In this document: piece by piece, positions 26,061 to 40,045 of the stretch
Position numbering within the stretch: the stretch's first letter is position 1
How the letters are laid out: every line of letters begins with the position of its first letter
Source: Desmodus rotundus
Taxonomy: Eukaryota > Chordata > Mammalia > Chiroptera > Phyllostomidae
Reading direction: 5' to 3'
Assembly: GCF_022682495.2 (NCBI RefSeq)
Contig: NC_071397.1
Span: 11,809,082-11,873,081, forward strand
Length of the DNA: 64,000 nucleotides
Program-made: the position numbers and the translations under genes
The notes under the pieces: generated by a model
Told to the model about the DNA's origin: nothing
Database searches by the model: none
What the model saw: the letters and a program-made list of their open reading frames with translations, nothing else

Positions 26061-29000
26061 TGCTGGCTCTATACTCTAGTCTAGAAATTCAGACAGCGTG
26101 TGAGCTTTACTATCCGTTATCTTTACTGCCTGCTCCAGAGGTTAAATAACAGGACCTTAATGGCAGCAGTTACCCTGGGAGCCTGAGGACAAGCGTGCTA
26201 ACTAACCTGCCTGTAGGCCATGCATTTCTGGCCCGGCCGCCTTTCCCTTCTTTTCTTCTCCCATGGCTTCCCTGTGTAGACTTACACACACACACTGGCT
26301 CTAAGCGGTAAAACAGTGGTGCCTGTCTGCTCACTAGTGTCCCTGGCCATTTGCGGGCCCCTGTGGGGAACATGAGGTCAAGTGATGTAACGATCCTTGG
26401 GAAGAATTGTGAACACTCTGTGAAGAGAAGTTTACGGAATTTTGTAGGTCTGGAATGGTATTTGAATTACGTTTCAGGTTTGAGGTCCACATTGCCTAGT
26501 GTTTATTATACTTATTTTTTTAATGTGCCAAAATGTACCAGTTATACAGAATTCCCAATCCTTAATTTGTGGTCCTTATTCATTCATTTATCCCTCCATC
26601 CATTCACCTATATTAAAAAAAAATTTAAGCTCTTAGGATATAGACGGCTCTGAGGGATATGAGAGGAAAATAAATCGTGACCTTTACCGTCCGAAGCTTA
26701 CCTTACTATTGGAGAGAATGGGCTAAGAAACAGCTAATAATTCAGTAAAGTGTTGACAAAGAGCCCCAAAGAGTGCTATGGGAAATCAATGTTATTGGGA
26801 CAGGAGAGATTGGAAATTACATGGTAGAGCAGTCATGGAGGGGCAGCCCGTGCTGTTGGAGGGGAAGGAGATTCTTACAGGAGAGTGGCTCTGCAGAGAT
26901 CTTGTGTATTGTACGTTCCAGTAGAAAGAATGCCGTGAAGGGGTTAATAAAAAGCACTTGGACTTCACTGGAGATTTGTTGGAGCAATAACTCCTACCAT
27001 TTAAAAGGCCCCAAAGAAGCTTTGAAGTTCACACCTCATTGCCAAGAAGAATGATGGCTTTTCATGATGTACACTGATGCCCTGGCATTAAAAATAGTAG
27101 GACAGAGGACTCTGAATATGCCCATGTATGTCCCACCTGGATTGAGGCCTCTTTCCCTTTTCTCTGCCCGACCTTCCTCCTCAGCTGGGGTTTGTAAATT
27201 CCACTGCTTCCAGAGGAAGAGACATGGGTACAGTGTTTTCTAGCCGACAGGCTGAAACGGCAAGTACCCGGTCTGTTATTTTTAAGTAACTACTATTTCC
27301 TTTCATTCTAGAGATCTCCTTGCTCATTTCCAAGTAACCATTACTTGTTGAGGGCCTACTAAATGAGAAAATGTATGTTTAAGTACTAGGTAAAGGTCTG
27401 GAAACATCAAGTATTGTTATTAAGCGCTGAAGGAGAGACCAACAAGGATTAGACAGCTCTCTGCCCTCCACCGCTTGCTTTTTAGTTCAGAGCTAAGCGT
27501 GATCCCAGACCACTAGCATTAGAAAGCGGTGTGTGCAGGATGCTGAGTGGGGGATTGCAGGCCATGAGAATCAAAGGTCAGAGGTTCTCTTCTACTTTAA
27601 CTATCTTGGTTTCAGTTCTTTCTACCACATTTTCTTGCTCTGAGGACCCAAGAGTGTGTAAAGAAAGGCTATTTTTCTTCTTCCCCGTAGACCTGGGTGG
27701 GAGGGACAAGATTTTTTTTCTTTTAATATTGATTTTCTTTTTATTTGTGTTTCACGGGCATTTTGTTAATCTATTCTTCCCCATGTATGAGAGGTTATGA
27801 AAGGCTGGTGCTGTGTTAATGAGCAAGGTTTTTGCACCTGCGTTTGTGACCGCCATATTCATTTGCAGGCTGTCTGACTATGGCCAGGGGTGCAGATAGC
27901 AGGTCTGGAATGAAGTGCATCTGTAGGAAACCAGCAGGTCCTAAGGGACTCAAACCCTTGACCTTGGTCTCATTTACATTGTGTCACGAATAACTGAACT
28001 AACTGCTCCCTATTTAGTAGGTTAGATCAACAACAAGACCTCAAAGAGTTCTTAATAGTATCCCAAAGACAGTAACTCTCACTGGGCAACACGTAGGCCC
28101 CAGAAGAGCCTACTGAAATATTTTTAGGCAAATTTACATCAGCAAATAGACTTTTAAGGCAGGAGACACACATACACATACACACACACAACCTGTGATT
28201 GTCAACCAAATTCCTTCAAGGTAACTAAGATTGAGAAGAGGTCAGAAGGTCAGAAGTCAAAGAGGCCTGTCTAGTTTGTGGCTCCACCTCTCTTAAGCTG
28301 CCTGATTTTGTAGAGTAGATGGCACCGCTTCCCTGGAACCCAGCTTTCCTATTTATTAACAGGTTAGATTAGGATTATCTAAACAGTAAATGAAGGGTTT
28401 GTATTTTTCCAGCAGAGCACCCCAACCAGCAGAGGAAGGTAAGTGGGTGCCTTAGGGGATCTGGAGGCATAGCCCAAAGCTTCCCAAGTGTAAAATTTTG
28501 TTAATGTCATTCTTTGTCTAAAAATTCACCCAAGTGTTGAATTTACTCTATATCACATCCATGTCTGTAGTACCGTGTGCCCCGCCTCCACGTTGAGTAA
28601 AACCAGCCCGTCGGGAAGATACACCGTGGTTATCATGGGCTTCGAGGAACTTCCGGCAGCACTGGGTTTGTTTCCTCAGTGGGTTAGAGGCAAGCGTTTC
28701 AATCGGTCTCTGGGGAGCTTGGCGGCTCCAAGGCACATCACTGGGGCAGTTGCTTAGCTTTGGTTTTACATTTATAAAATTAGATCGGGGTAGTAGTACT
28801 TTTCAAACCGTCCAGGCTTTCCTCTCGACCCTTTTAATAAGTAGATACTACATTTTCTGTACTTTAGTTGATACAATATCTAGGTCTGTTTTTTAATTTG
28901 TAGTTGTGATGTGACTAGTGACCCAGGAAAGAATAACTTAGGATACAATGTCAAAATAACCCAAGAAGGCAGTCTGAAAGAAAACCTGAGTTGTGCAAAA

Positions 29001-29136
29001 CAGAAATTAGAAGTAGTAGATACAACCCTATTCAATAAAATTTAATCATATCATTTGTGTCTGCAACAGTTAATATAAATAAATTGAAACTGAGGAACGG
29101 GTTTATGTTCTTTCCATTTCCCTCTCAGAGACTGTT
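26061..29136. other. Intronic stretch without recognised genes
   Basis: A CA-rich microsatellite lies at 28165-28191. Sequence at about 26575-26800 has the flavour of an old LINE but cannot be assigned. Nothing else stands out. Confidence 0.5.
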
Positions 29137-29441
29137 ATGTAAAACAGGGACTTTTCACCTTCCTCATCTCATGGCACGCATAAACTGATTACTAAAATTC
29201 TGCAGCACACCACCCCCCAAAAGTTGTATTTTTTTGCCGATCTGACCAAAAAATAGGTATAATTTGGACTCATGCACACCAGACAGCTGTTGCCTTTTTT
29301 TTTAAATTTTTTATTTTGACAATCTAAAGGAAGAGAGGTCAGTGCCTCAACTAGATAGTCAGGCGTTGCCGGTTTTCAAAGTTCCTGCAGCGCACCGGAG
29401 TGCCTGCCATGGCACACCTGTTGAAAGTCGCTGGTGTAAGG
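29137..29441. mobile_element. hAT-type MITE
   Basis: The element body is 29145-29433 (289 bp). The left end begins CAGGGACTTTTCACC and the complement of the right end reads CAGCGACTTTCAACAGG, an imperfect hAT-like inverted repeat. Flanking 8-mers at 29137-29144 (atgtaaaa) and 29434-29441 (gtgtaagg) agree at 5 of 8 positions, a possible decayed 8-bp target duplication. Internally it repeats 'ggcac' motifs and a 'tttttattttgacaatctaa' stretch, and it has no coding capacity. This is the class of short hAT element abundant in vesper-bat genomes. Confidence 0.7.
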
Positions 29442-32834
<3,393 letters not shown>

Positions 32835-32889
32835 AAGTCCTCAGCAGTGGCCCAGCGGTACCTGGGAGCCACGTCCCCAATGTGTCAAT

Positions 32890-32926
32890 ATATACATATA
32901 TAGAGAGAGTGCGTATATATGTATAT
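32890..32926 (+). promoter_or_regulatory. Perfect AU-rich hairpin in proximal 3' UTR
   Basis: Arms 32890-32902 (ATATACATATATA) and 32914-32926 are exact reverse complements, giving a 13-bp stem with an 11-nt loop, GAGAGAGUGCG. It starts 56 nt past the stop codon. The stem is AU-only apart from one C-G pair, so it is weak but perfect. The function is unknown. Confidence 0.6.
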
Positions 32927-33884
32927 CAATTAGCTATCTACCAAGTGCCTATTTCTTAGAAGATTTTTCACTCACTCATTCAGTCATGCTCTTGCAACCA
33001 TAAGAGGGTAGACACCGAGAAGCAGAAGGCCCGAGAGAGAATCGTAATCAGGTTTCAGATTGTTTTCTATCTATTTTTCTTTAAATAGAAAAAGAAGTGT
33101 ACTTTTACAGACAAAGGAAAAAGGTATTTTTGTCGCTGATGTTTTGGTCTGTTATAAATAACCTGTTCATATGCCAATTCAGAAAGGTGGACTCCAGGTT
33201 CAGGAGGAAGAAGAGCAAAGCCGCTTCCTCTCTGTGCCCTGAGGCCACCCGTCCTCACGGTCGCAGCTGGGTGTGGACCGTGCGCCCTGCGGACCAGCTT
33301 ACAAAGCCGGCCGAGGTGCACGTAAAGGGGAAAGGAGAGAGTGGACGCTCCCACTGCAGTGTGACTGTCCCAAACTTGGCTTCCACACCTGCTGCCAGGA
33401 CTCATTTGAACTGTTTGGTTCAGTTTTTTTTTTCCTACTTTAAGAAAGTGACTTCAAATATACTGATCAGGAAAGGTTATTTTATTTTCCTTTTTTATAC
33501 TCCCCACCCCTTTCCCATTTAACCAAAAAGAAATACCATCCTGAGACCCCTCTCCTCCTTTTATGCAAAACTGAAAATGGCAACACCTTCTTATAGCCAT
33601 AACGGTATAGATAGTGTTTGTGTTTGCTCGTGTGTTATTGTTTTCTTTTTTTTTAAATTATGAATATGTGTAAAATCTGAGGTAACTTTGCTAAGTGAAT
33701 GGTCATATAACTTTAAAGATATATTTATAATTATTTAATGACATTTGGACCCTTGAAACATTTCTTAGTGTATCGATATGTTGACTTCGGTCTCTAAAAG
33801 TGCTCTTTATGAAATAACAAATTTCTTCAGTGGGCTAGAGCCATACCTGGAATATTGCTAAGCAATTTCAGTTCATCCAGGCAC

Positions 33885-33891
33885 AATGTGA
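33885..33891 (+). promoter_or_regulatory. miR-23 seed match
   Basis: AATGTGA pairs with miR-23 positions 2-8 (7-mer). miR-23a is known to repress RUNX2. The sequence shows only the seed. Confidence 0.5.
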
Positions 33892-33947
33892 TTTTTAAAA
33901 GTACTTCCATCTCCAAATATTTTAGATGTAGCTTGTTTTTGTGACGT

Positions 33948-33955
33948 ATGAAGGA
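33948..33955 (+). promoter_or_regulatory. miR-205 seed match (8-mer)
   Basis: ATGAAGGA is a full 8-mer for miR-205, which has been reported as a RUNX2 repressor. Confidence 0.5.
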
Positions 33956-34013
33956 AATGTTATGTTAGTTCTTTCAGACCTTCGATTGCCTCTAACACAG
34001 CTTTGCCTTTAAA

Positions 34014-34021
34014 AGCAATAA
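34014..34021 (+). promoter_or_regulatory. miR-137 seed match (8-mer)
   Basis: AGCAATAA is an 8-mer match to miR-137. It lies 70 bases upstream of the miR-338-3p site. Confidence 0.45.
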
Positions 34022-34083
34022 TTAGGGATTTGAAAAACAACTCTTAGCCCTTTGTCACTTATGTTGCCCTTAACCAGCATGAA

Positions 34084-34091
34084 ATGCTGGA
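34084..34091 (+). promoter_or_regulatory. miR-338-3p seed match (8-mer)
   Basis: ATGCTGGA is an 8-mer match to miR-338-3p, a reported negative regulator of RUNX2 in osteoblasts. Confidence 0.5.
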
Positions 34092-34562
34092 GTGATGTGG
34101 TTTTCTTACTTCTTCCAAATAACGATGACTCTTGTCATATTAAAAAGACAAGCACAAGAGAATCATTGAACTGCAGAAAAATGCTCTGTGGTTTCGTAGT
34201 TCAAGCAGAACTCTACGTCACCAGGCTTCAGAGTGAAGACGTAGTGGGCCTGAAGCCACACGCGTGGCCAGAGGACCAGCAGTGGCGTACACAGTGCAGG
34301 AAAGCGAAATTGCACCAGAGACTCTTACCCAGCCGCCTTAGCAAACATAGATCCGGGGAACCCAGATCTGCCCAAGGCCCCATAGGCAGCTCTCCACAGA
34401 ATTTGCATTTAAAGGAGCAGATTTAAGTCTCCGTCTTATGGGGGCAGGGTCATCTGAAGTAGCCAGCCAGTTCCAGCAGGTAGCTAACTGATCTGAGAGA
34501 CCATACAACCTGTGGGGTCCCATATACAATCTTAGACATTTGTAGTTCTCCCAGTGGAAGGC

Positions 34563-34570
34563 AAAGGGAA
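34563..34570 (+). promoter_or_regulatory. miR-204/211 seed match (8-mer)
   Basis: AAAGGGAA is an 8-mer for miR-204/211, a well-documented RUNX2 regulator. A second, 7-mer match lies at 36010-36016. Confidence 0.5.
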
Positions 34571-36214
34571 GGCAAAGCTCAGTGGAGTTTGGTGTCTACT
34601 ACTGTCTATGACTTTGAGCTAAAGCCCTCCTGTAGGATGCACTTTGACCACTCCTGGCAGCCACATGGCAAATTCTCAAGTGTGAATCCTTAATCCAAGC
34701 CAGGATCACTTAATGACACCACCAGGCAAATCCCTGCCCTCCCCCCACTCCACCCCCACAGGTCAGGGTCCCTCTGTTTGAATTCTGTGCCCCTGCTAGT
34801 AGAGATTTGCTTCCAGCCCCCAGAGGCCCCTTGCTCTCTCTAGTGACTCTCAGGCCCGCCTTTCTAAGCTGCCAGTGTTGCAGGACAGCTTGCCGGGCTG
34901 TTGGGACCTGTCTTCTTCCCTGGAAGTCCCCCTTGGAGTCCATCTTGACTCCTCCTACCAAAAAGTGAGGGGAAGCCAAACCAAAACAGAACACGTTGCC
35001 TTCTAAAGGTGGTGTACCAAGTATGCTGAGATAAAGAAGCCACTTTTCTGTTCCTTAAGTAAGATGGAAGTAGTAGTGGATACTATTTATTGTCTGTGTG
35101 TGGTAGCTTGAAGCATGCCACTGTCCATTTATTTGTAAGTGTGAAATGTGTGTGTTTGTTTCAGCAGCACTTAAAGAAGCCAGTGTCTGGTTACACATTT
35201 CATTTTTAATTAATTGACATAAAAATGTTACCGCCAGTGCCAGCTGTGCCCTATTTAATAAAAAAAAAAGGTACTATATTTGTACATTATTTTCTAATGT
35301 TAAAAGGGCTTTTTTAAGTTTACAGTACACATACTAAGTGACCTTAGGGATGCTTTTGTGTTGAAATGTTATTATAGTGGCTGCAGGCAGCAACCCAGAA
35401 ACACTTAAAAAAGTTTTTTTTCTTGGGAAAAATTCAAGCACTTCATCCTTCCACCCTCGTCCAACCACTCCAGTGGGGTAATTCACATTTTTAGATGAAA
35501 TTCTGCCCTTTTTTGGCCTGGGGGTTAAATTTTTCCTTTTTTTTTTTTTTTTTAACTGAACCCTTAATTTGCACTGGGTCATGTGTATGATTTGAGATTT
35601 CAAGACCAAAGCCAAGTTTTACTTCTGCTCTGGAACCCCAAACCAGCCACCACTCCACTCCCCTCAGGTTGAGGAGCCAGGTTGTGTTTGTAGCATAAGC
35701 ATCACTGGAGTTTACAGTGTGACCAAGTCACTTTTTTTAAAAATCTGTTTCAGTTGTCTCCTAAGCTTTAACCTATGTCAGAGTTCCAGAACAGGCACCA
35801 CAGCTTTGGCTTTAGATTAGTGAAATGACATCCAGCCTGGAACTGGGAGACTCAACAGGTTGGCTATTGTTTGCCCGTTAGACTGTCTTTACCCCACCGG
35901 AGCCTTTCAAAAGTGAGCAGAGAAGTCCACGTGATTAGTGACCACACGTTGCAAATTCAGAGGGGAGAAGATTTGCCTGCTGGCTTGAAGAGCTCCCTCC
36001 GTTCCCAGGAAAGGGACAGACTCCATGCAGAGTCTCGGTTAATACATAGAAACACAAAGCATTGGCAAAAACAATAATTCTATCTTTGATATCCGAAAGA
36101 ATGATAATAAATGAAATAAAAATAAAAGACAGCTCTTCTAAACATTGAATTTGTTATCCTTAAAAAGATAATTCATTTAAAAAATACTTTCTATGTGAGA
36201 ATTTCTTAGATGTT

Positions 36215-36233
36215 TGTTTACTTCATGTTTACA
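36215..36233 (+). promoter_or_regulatory. Paired miR-30 seed matches
   Basis: TGTTTAC at 36215-36221 and TGTTTACA (8-mer) at 36226-36233 have starts 11 bases apart. The miR-30 family is a known RUNX2 regulator. Sites this close would compete rather than act fully independently. Confidence 0.5.
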
Positions 36234-36616
36234 AATAACTGTTTGCTTTTTACTGCAGTACTTTGAAATATATCAGCCAAAACCATAACTTACAGTAATT
36301 TCTTAGGTATTCTGAATAAAATTCCATTTTCTGGATATGCTTTACCATTCTTAGATTTCTGTGGAACAAAAATATTTGTAGCATTTTGTGTAAATACAAG
36401 CTTTTCATTTTTATTTTTTCCAATCGCTGTTGCCCAAGATTTGCTTTCCATGCACATATTGTACAAATTCTGCTTTGTGCCACAGGTCATGATTGTGGAT
36501 GAGTTTACTCTTAACTTCAAAGGGACTATTTGTATTGTATGTTGCAACTGTAAATTGAATTATTTGGCATTTTTCTCATGATTGTAATATTAATTTGAAG
36601 TTTGAATTTAATTTTC

Positions 36617-36640
36617 AATAAAATGGCTTTTTTGGTTTTG
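36617..36640 (+). terminator. RUNX2: RUNX2 polyadenylation signal and cleavage region
   Basis: AATAAA is at 36617-36622, followed by a T/G-rich downstream element (36625-36650, including 'ttatgtgtgt'). Cleavage is expected 10-30 bases after the hexamer; the exact base cannot be read from the sequence. Confidence 0.85.
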
Positions 36641-37599
36641 TTATGTGTGTACATTGGGTCTTTTCTCCTTCGCGGTTTCTTCTCTAATCTGACGCCCACT
36701 GCTGCCTCCACCTGGGCACTTACTGGCCATAGGACTTGCCAGGGCCAAGTGAGAGCAGAGATCCTATATAACTGGTGAGAGGGAAGAAGTCTTGGTAAGC
36801 CCTGGGTTCTCGTTTTGTCCTGCTCCTAGAGAGGATGGGCAAAGAATCTAGCAGTGAGCCCCTTCCTCATCGGCCTGTGTCTGAAGGCAGGGATGCTCAC
36901 CCCGCCCCCAGGTAAAGCCGCTTTTCCCGCCATGGGACTGGTCAGGATGTAAAGACCTCAGCCTCGGACAGTTCCCCGATTCTCCTCTCTGGGCCCACGA
37001 GCGAGGTCTGACAAGTAAGCCCCTGGCTGTCGTCAGAAAGCCTCAGGCGGCCCAGCCATAACAGCTACTCTATGTTCCTTCCCACATCTCTTTTGGGTTC
37101 TTCAAAAGAAAGTCAACCAAGCCAAGGATGAGTAAAAATGGATTTTGGCCTGGAGAGCTCTAGCCTTGGGAAAATGCTACTAGTGAGCATAAGTATCGTT
37201 TTCTGATTTTTTTTCTGGGCCATTGCTTGTTTTTGGTAAGTCCCTCCCCTGTGACGAGGTTGAGGGCCTGGAAAGAGCGGCGGCTTTCTCTCTGTCCTGT
37301 GCTGTCTGTAGGCCTTGGCTCCCCACATCTCTGAAGGAGGGACCAGGAAGCTCAGCAACCTGCCAGCGGCCCACATCACACTCGGGTTAGAGGTCTCCTT
37401 CAACCAGATCCACTCATTCTGACCCCTCTGGCACTGTGTCCTGAGAAATCCTTGGACGCAGCTCATTTCTGAGACTAAGAGACATCCTGAAAGCACCCGA
37501 GTGAACCAAGGCCAGGCAATTTGTTTGTAACTCTTGGAGGGTGTATACCTGTTTATCCACTGAGATTAAACATCTGTGCGACTTTAAAAGGCATCACCT
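36641..37599. other. Intergenic stretch just past the RUNX2 end
   Basis: Unique-looking sequence with no recognised repeat, with moderate G+C at 36660-37080. The 127-codon minus-strand frame at 37113-37496 has no recognisable domain. Confidence 0.5.
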
Positions 37600-37970
37600 A
37601 GGAGGTGGGCACAGTGACGTTCTTTCCCACTCCAGCTCTGTCCAGCAGCATGGCTTAGGGTGAATCACTTTACCCCTCTGGGTCTCAGTTTCTTGGTTTA
37701 GGAAAGGCATTGGGCTAGACCTTGGCACTGTTGACGTGTTCAGGCTGGATGATGCTTCGGTGCGGTGTAGGGAGGCCTGTGCTGGGCCCTGCAGGGTTTA
37801 GTAGCATCCCTGGCCTTTACCCACTAGATGCCAACAGTGCGGCCCCAGTCCTGACAAAGAAAAGTGTCTCTGGGCCTTGCCAAATGTCCCCTGGGAGGAA
37901 ACGCTCCCCACAGCCCCCCAATTGAGAACCCGTGGGCTAGAGGCTCTAAATTCTTAGGCCAGGCTTTATG
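37600..37970 (+). repeat. MIR-family SINE split by a MER20-like insertion
   Basis: The left part has 'gaatcactttacccctctgg' and 'tctcagtttcttggtttagg', then 'attgggctaga'. The right part resumes with 'ggctctaaattctt' after the hAT insertion. Joined in order they match the '...ttggactagatgatctctaagg' tail of the MIR-like family seen at exon 7. Confidence 0.65.
37721..37934 (-). mobile_element. MER20-like hAT-Charlie MITE
   Basis: It contains 'cttggcactgttgac', then 'tagtagcatccctggccttt', then 'acccactagatgcc', then 'ttgccaaatgtcccctggga', and ends 'attgagaacccgtg'. Flanking 8-mers at 37713-37720 (ggctagac) and 37935-37942 (ggctagag) differ at one base, as expected for a hAT target duplication. 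The first about 14 bases of the terminal repeat seem to be missing on the left. Confidence 0.8.
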
Positions 37971-40030
37971 GACAGATCTGGTGTGCGGAAACACCGCTCA
38001 TTAAAACATCGTAGCCAGAGAGAAGCGGAGGGGCTTCCCAGGGATGGGTGTACATCGTCAGCCTTTCCCTCCCATCACCTGACGGCGCCCTAAGGTTCGG
38101 CTGGTCCATGAGGGAGGCTCCTGGGTTTGCCCTCTGCACATCTTCCCTCCTCCTGTGCGGCCGGTGAACAGCACAGCTGTGGGCTTGTCGGGCCTGGGCT
38201 GCTTGGCCACGTGTTTCATGGCGCTGCTGTTTCTTACTGGAAACGACAGGCGGAAGAAGAAAGCAGTTTCTGCTGTGTTTTTGACCCCTTGTGTCCCCTG
38301 TCCCCCAAATATTTAATCATCAGACTTTTCTTCCAGAGTGGGTGTTTCCTGTTAACTCAGTCCCAGCCGAGGCTGGCCCAATAAACACCTCCGCTCTCTG
38401 TCACAGAGTTTATTTGGCTGGGAAATGGGTATTGCCATGTAAACAGGAAGCCCCCTGAAGTTATTATCCACAGATGCGGCTGAAGAGCCACGTGTTTATA
38501 TTTATGGGATTTGAAAACAGTCTGAGAAGGCAAGGGGGGAGGTGGGGGAGCCCTCGTTCACGGTCAGTGAGAGCAGGGCCTACGGAGCTTCAGGGGTTTA
38601 CGTTTCATTCCCTGCGCAAACGGGTGGTTAACAATAATGGCACAATGAAGACTCGCGGCAGGAATACGGTACTGGTGTCTGATTTAAGCCAACAACCCTA
38701 CATAGATTGTTAGGGAAACATGCCATCCTGTCAACTGTTCTCTCTGTCCCAACTATTTGAAAATCATTTTGGAGAGCAGTCCTAGGAAGCAATGGTTTGG
38801 GGGCATCTAAAAAGGTAGGAGGCTTATGATAACACTCACAGTCACTGCGTTTTTCTGGGAACAACTCAACTGATGGCCACCGTTTTAGCAAGCATGGGCC
38901 AGCTCACCTGTGAGATCCCAGGCAAACTCATGCATGTGCTCCTAGAGGTGGAACTAAGGGCCTGGGAAGGGCGCCTTCAGTGGGGGCTGTCCCGGGTTGG
39001 TGGAGAGAATGTGCAGGTGTTGACACAGCCGGCGGCCTGCACACTAGGACTAGGTCCACCGGCTCCTCCGATCTGTTTTCCACCCACCTCTGCTCTTCCT
39101 TCATTGGCTCTCTTCTTGGGCCTGGAGAAAGTGCTTAAGGAAGGCCAGTACGTGGATAGCTGATGTTCTCTGTTTAAATGATGAGCCCTGAGCAAAAGCA
39201 TGGGGACCTCCCTCCTCCTTGCCACTATTCCTGTGCACTCGTGACTTCCCAGCAGTTTTCCATCCATAGCTATTCAATCAGGAGGCCTTGGAAATGAAGT
39301 TTTAAGAAAAAGTTATGAATCAAAATTTAGCAAAGAAAAGGATCTACTGCAGGTGCTAAGGGTCATACACACCAAGGAAAGTGTCTCTGTGTGTGTGCGC
39401 GTGTGTGAGTGTGTGCACGCCTTAAGGGAGGCAGGAGGGTGGGGGATGGAGAGGCGCCCAAGCAGACATTCAGGGACAGATGGGGCTCGCCGTGCACGCA
39501 CATGCAGCATTTGTTTGCCTCAGGTGTTTGTTATTCCTGCAAATTCTGCAAACAAACAAAACAACAAAGGACACACACACAAAACCAAAAGCAGACAAAC
39601 AGAAGAACCCCACCTCACCCCACGAGTGGTGCAGAAGCAATTACTCTGCTTCAAATAGACTCTTTAGAGGGGACCAGGGCACTGGCCACTCCGGGGATGT
39701 CAGCGGCGCAGTGAAGCTGACATTTACAAAGGGGTTATTATTAATTTTTGTAAAGCTTTTATTCAAAAGCTTTCTGTGACTCAACCAGCCTTGCTGTTCA
39801 GACATGCTCAACCAGTTGGAAAGCAGAAGGATCAAGTTTCTGGAAACCCACTTAACCTTTACTAAAACTTACTCTAATTCGTTGTCTTATTATCCTGTTG
39901 CAATAATGTCTGGGGTCTTCTGGAAAACCTGCTTTATGTTTTAGCATTGCAGATGTAACGCCTTGACCACTATCTTCATCCCAGGTCATTCTGCCCCCCT
40001 CCATAGCCAACACAGAAAGGAAATAATCCG

Positions 40031-40045
40031 CCCCCCCCCCCCCCC
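40031..40045 (+). repeat. C15 homopolymer
   Basis: An uninterrupted run of 15 C, preceded by 'ccg'. Homopolymers of this length are prone to sequencing and assembly length errors. Confidence 0.9.

Larger units (their letters stand above)
32835..36640 (+). other. RUNX2: RUNX2 3' UTR
   Basis: About 3.8 kb from the stop to the polyadenylation site, close to the length of the human 3' UTR. It contains an AU-rich hairpin right after the stop, multiple ATTTA motifs (for example around 33720-33740), several microRNA seed matches (listed), a cluster of three AATAAA hexamers at 36106-36126, a single one at 35257-35262, and the terminal signal at 36617. It has no recent SINE or LINE insertion, unlike the flanking DNA, which fits purifying selection. 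Confidence 0.92.
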
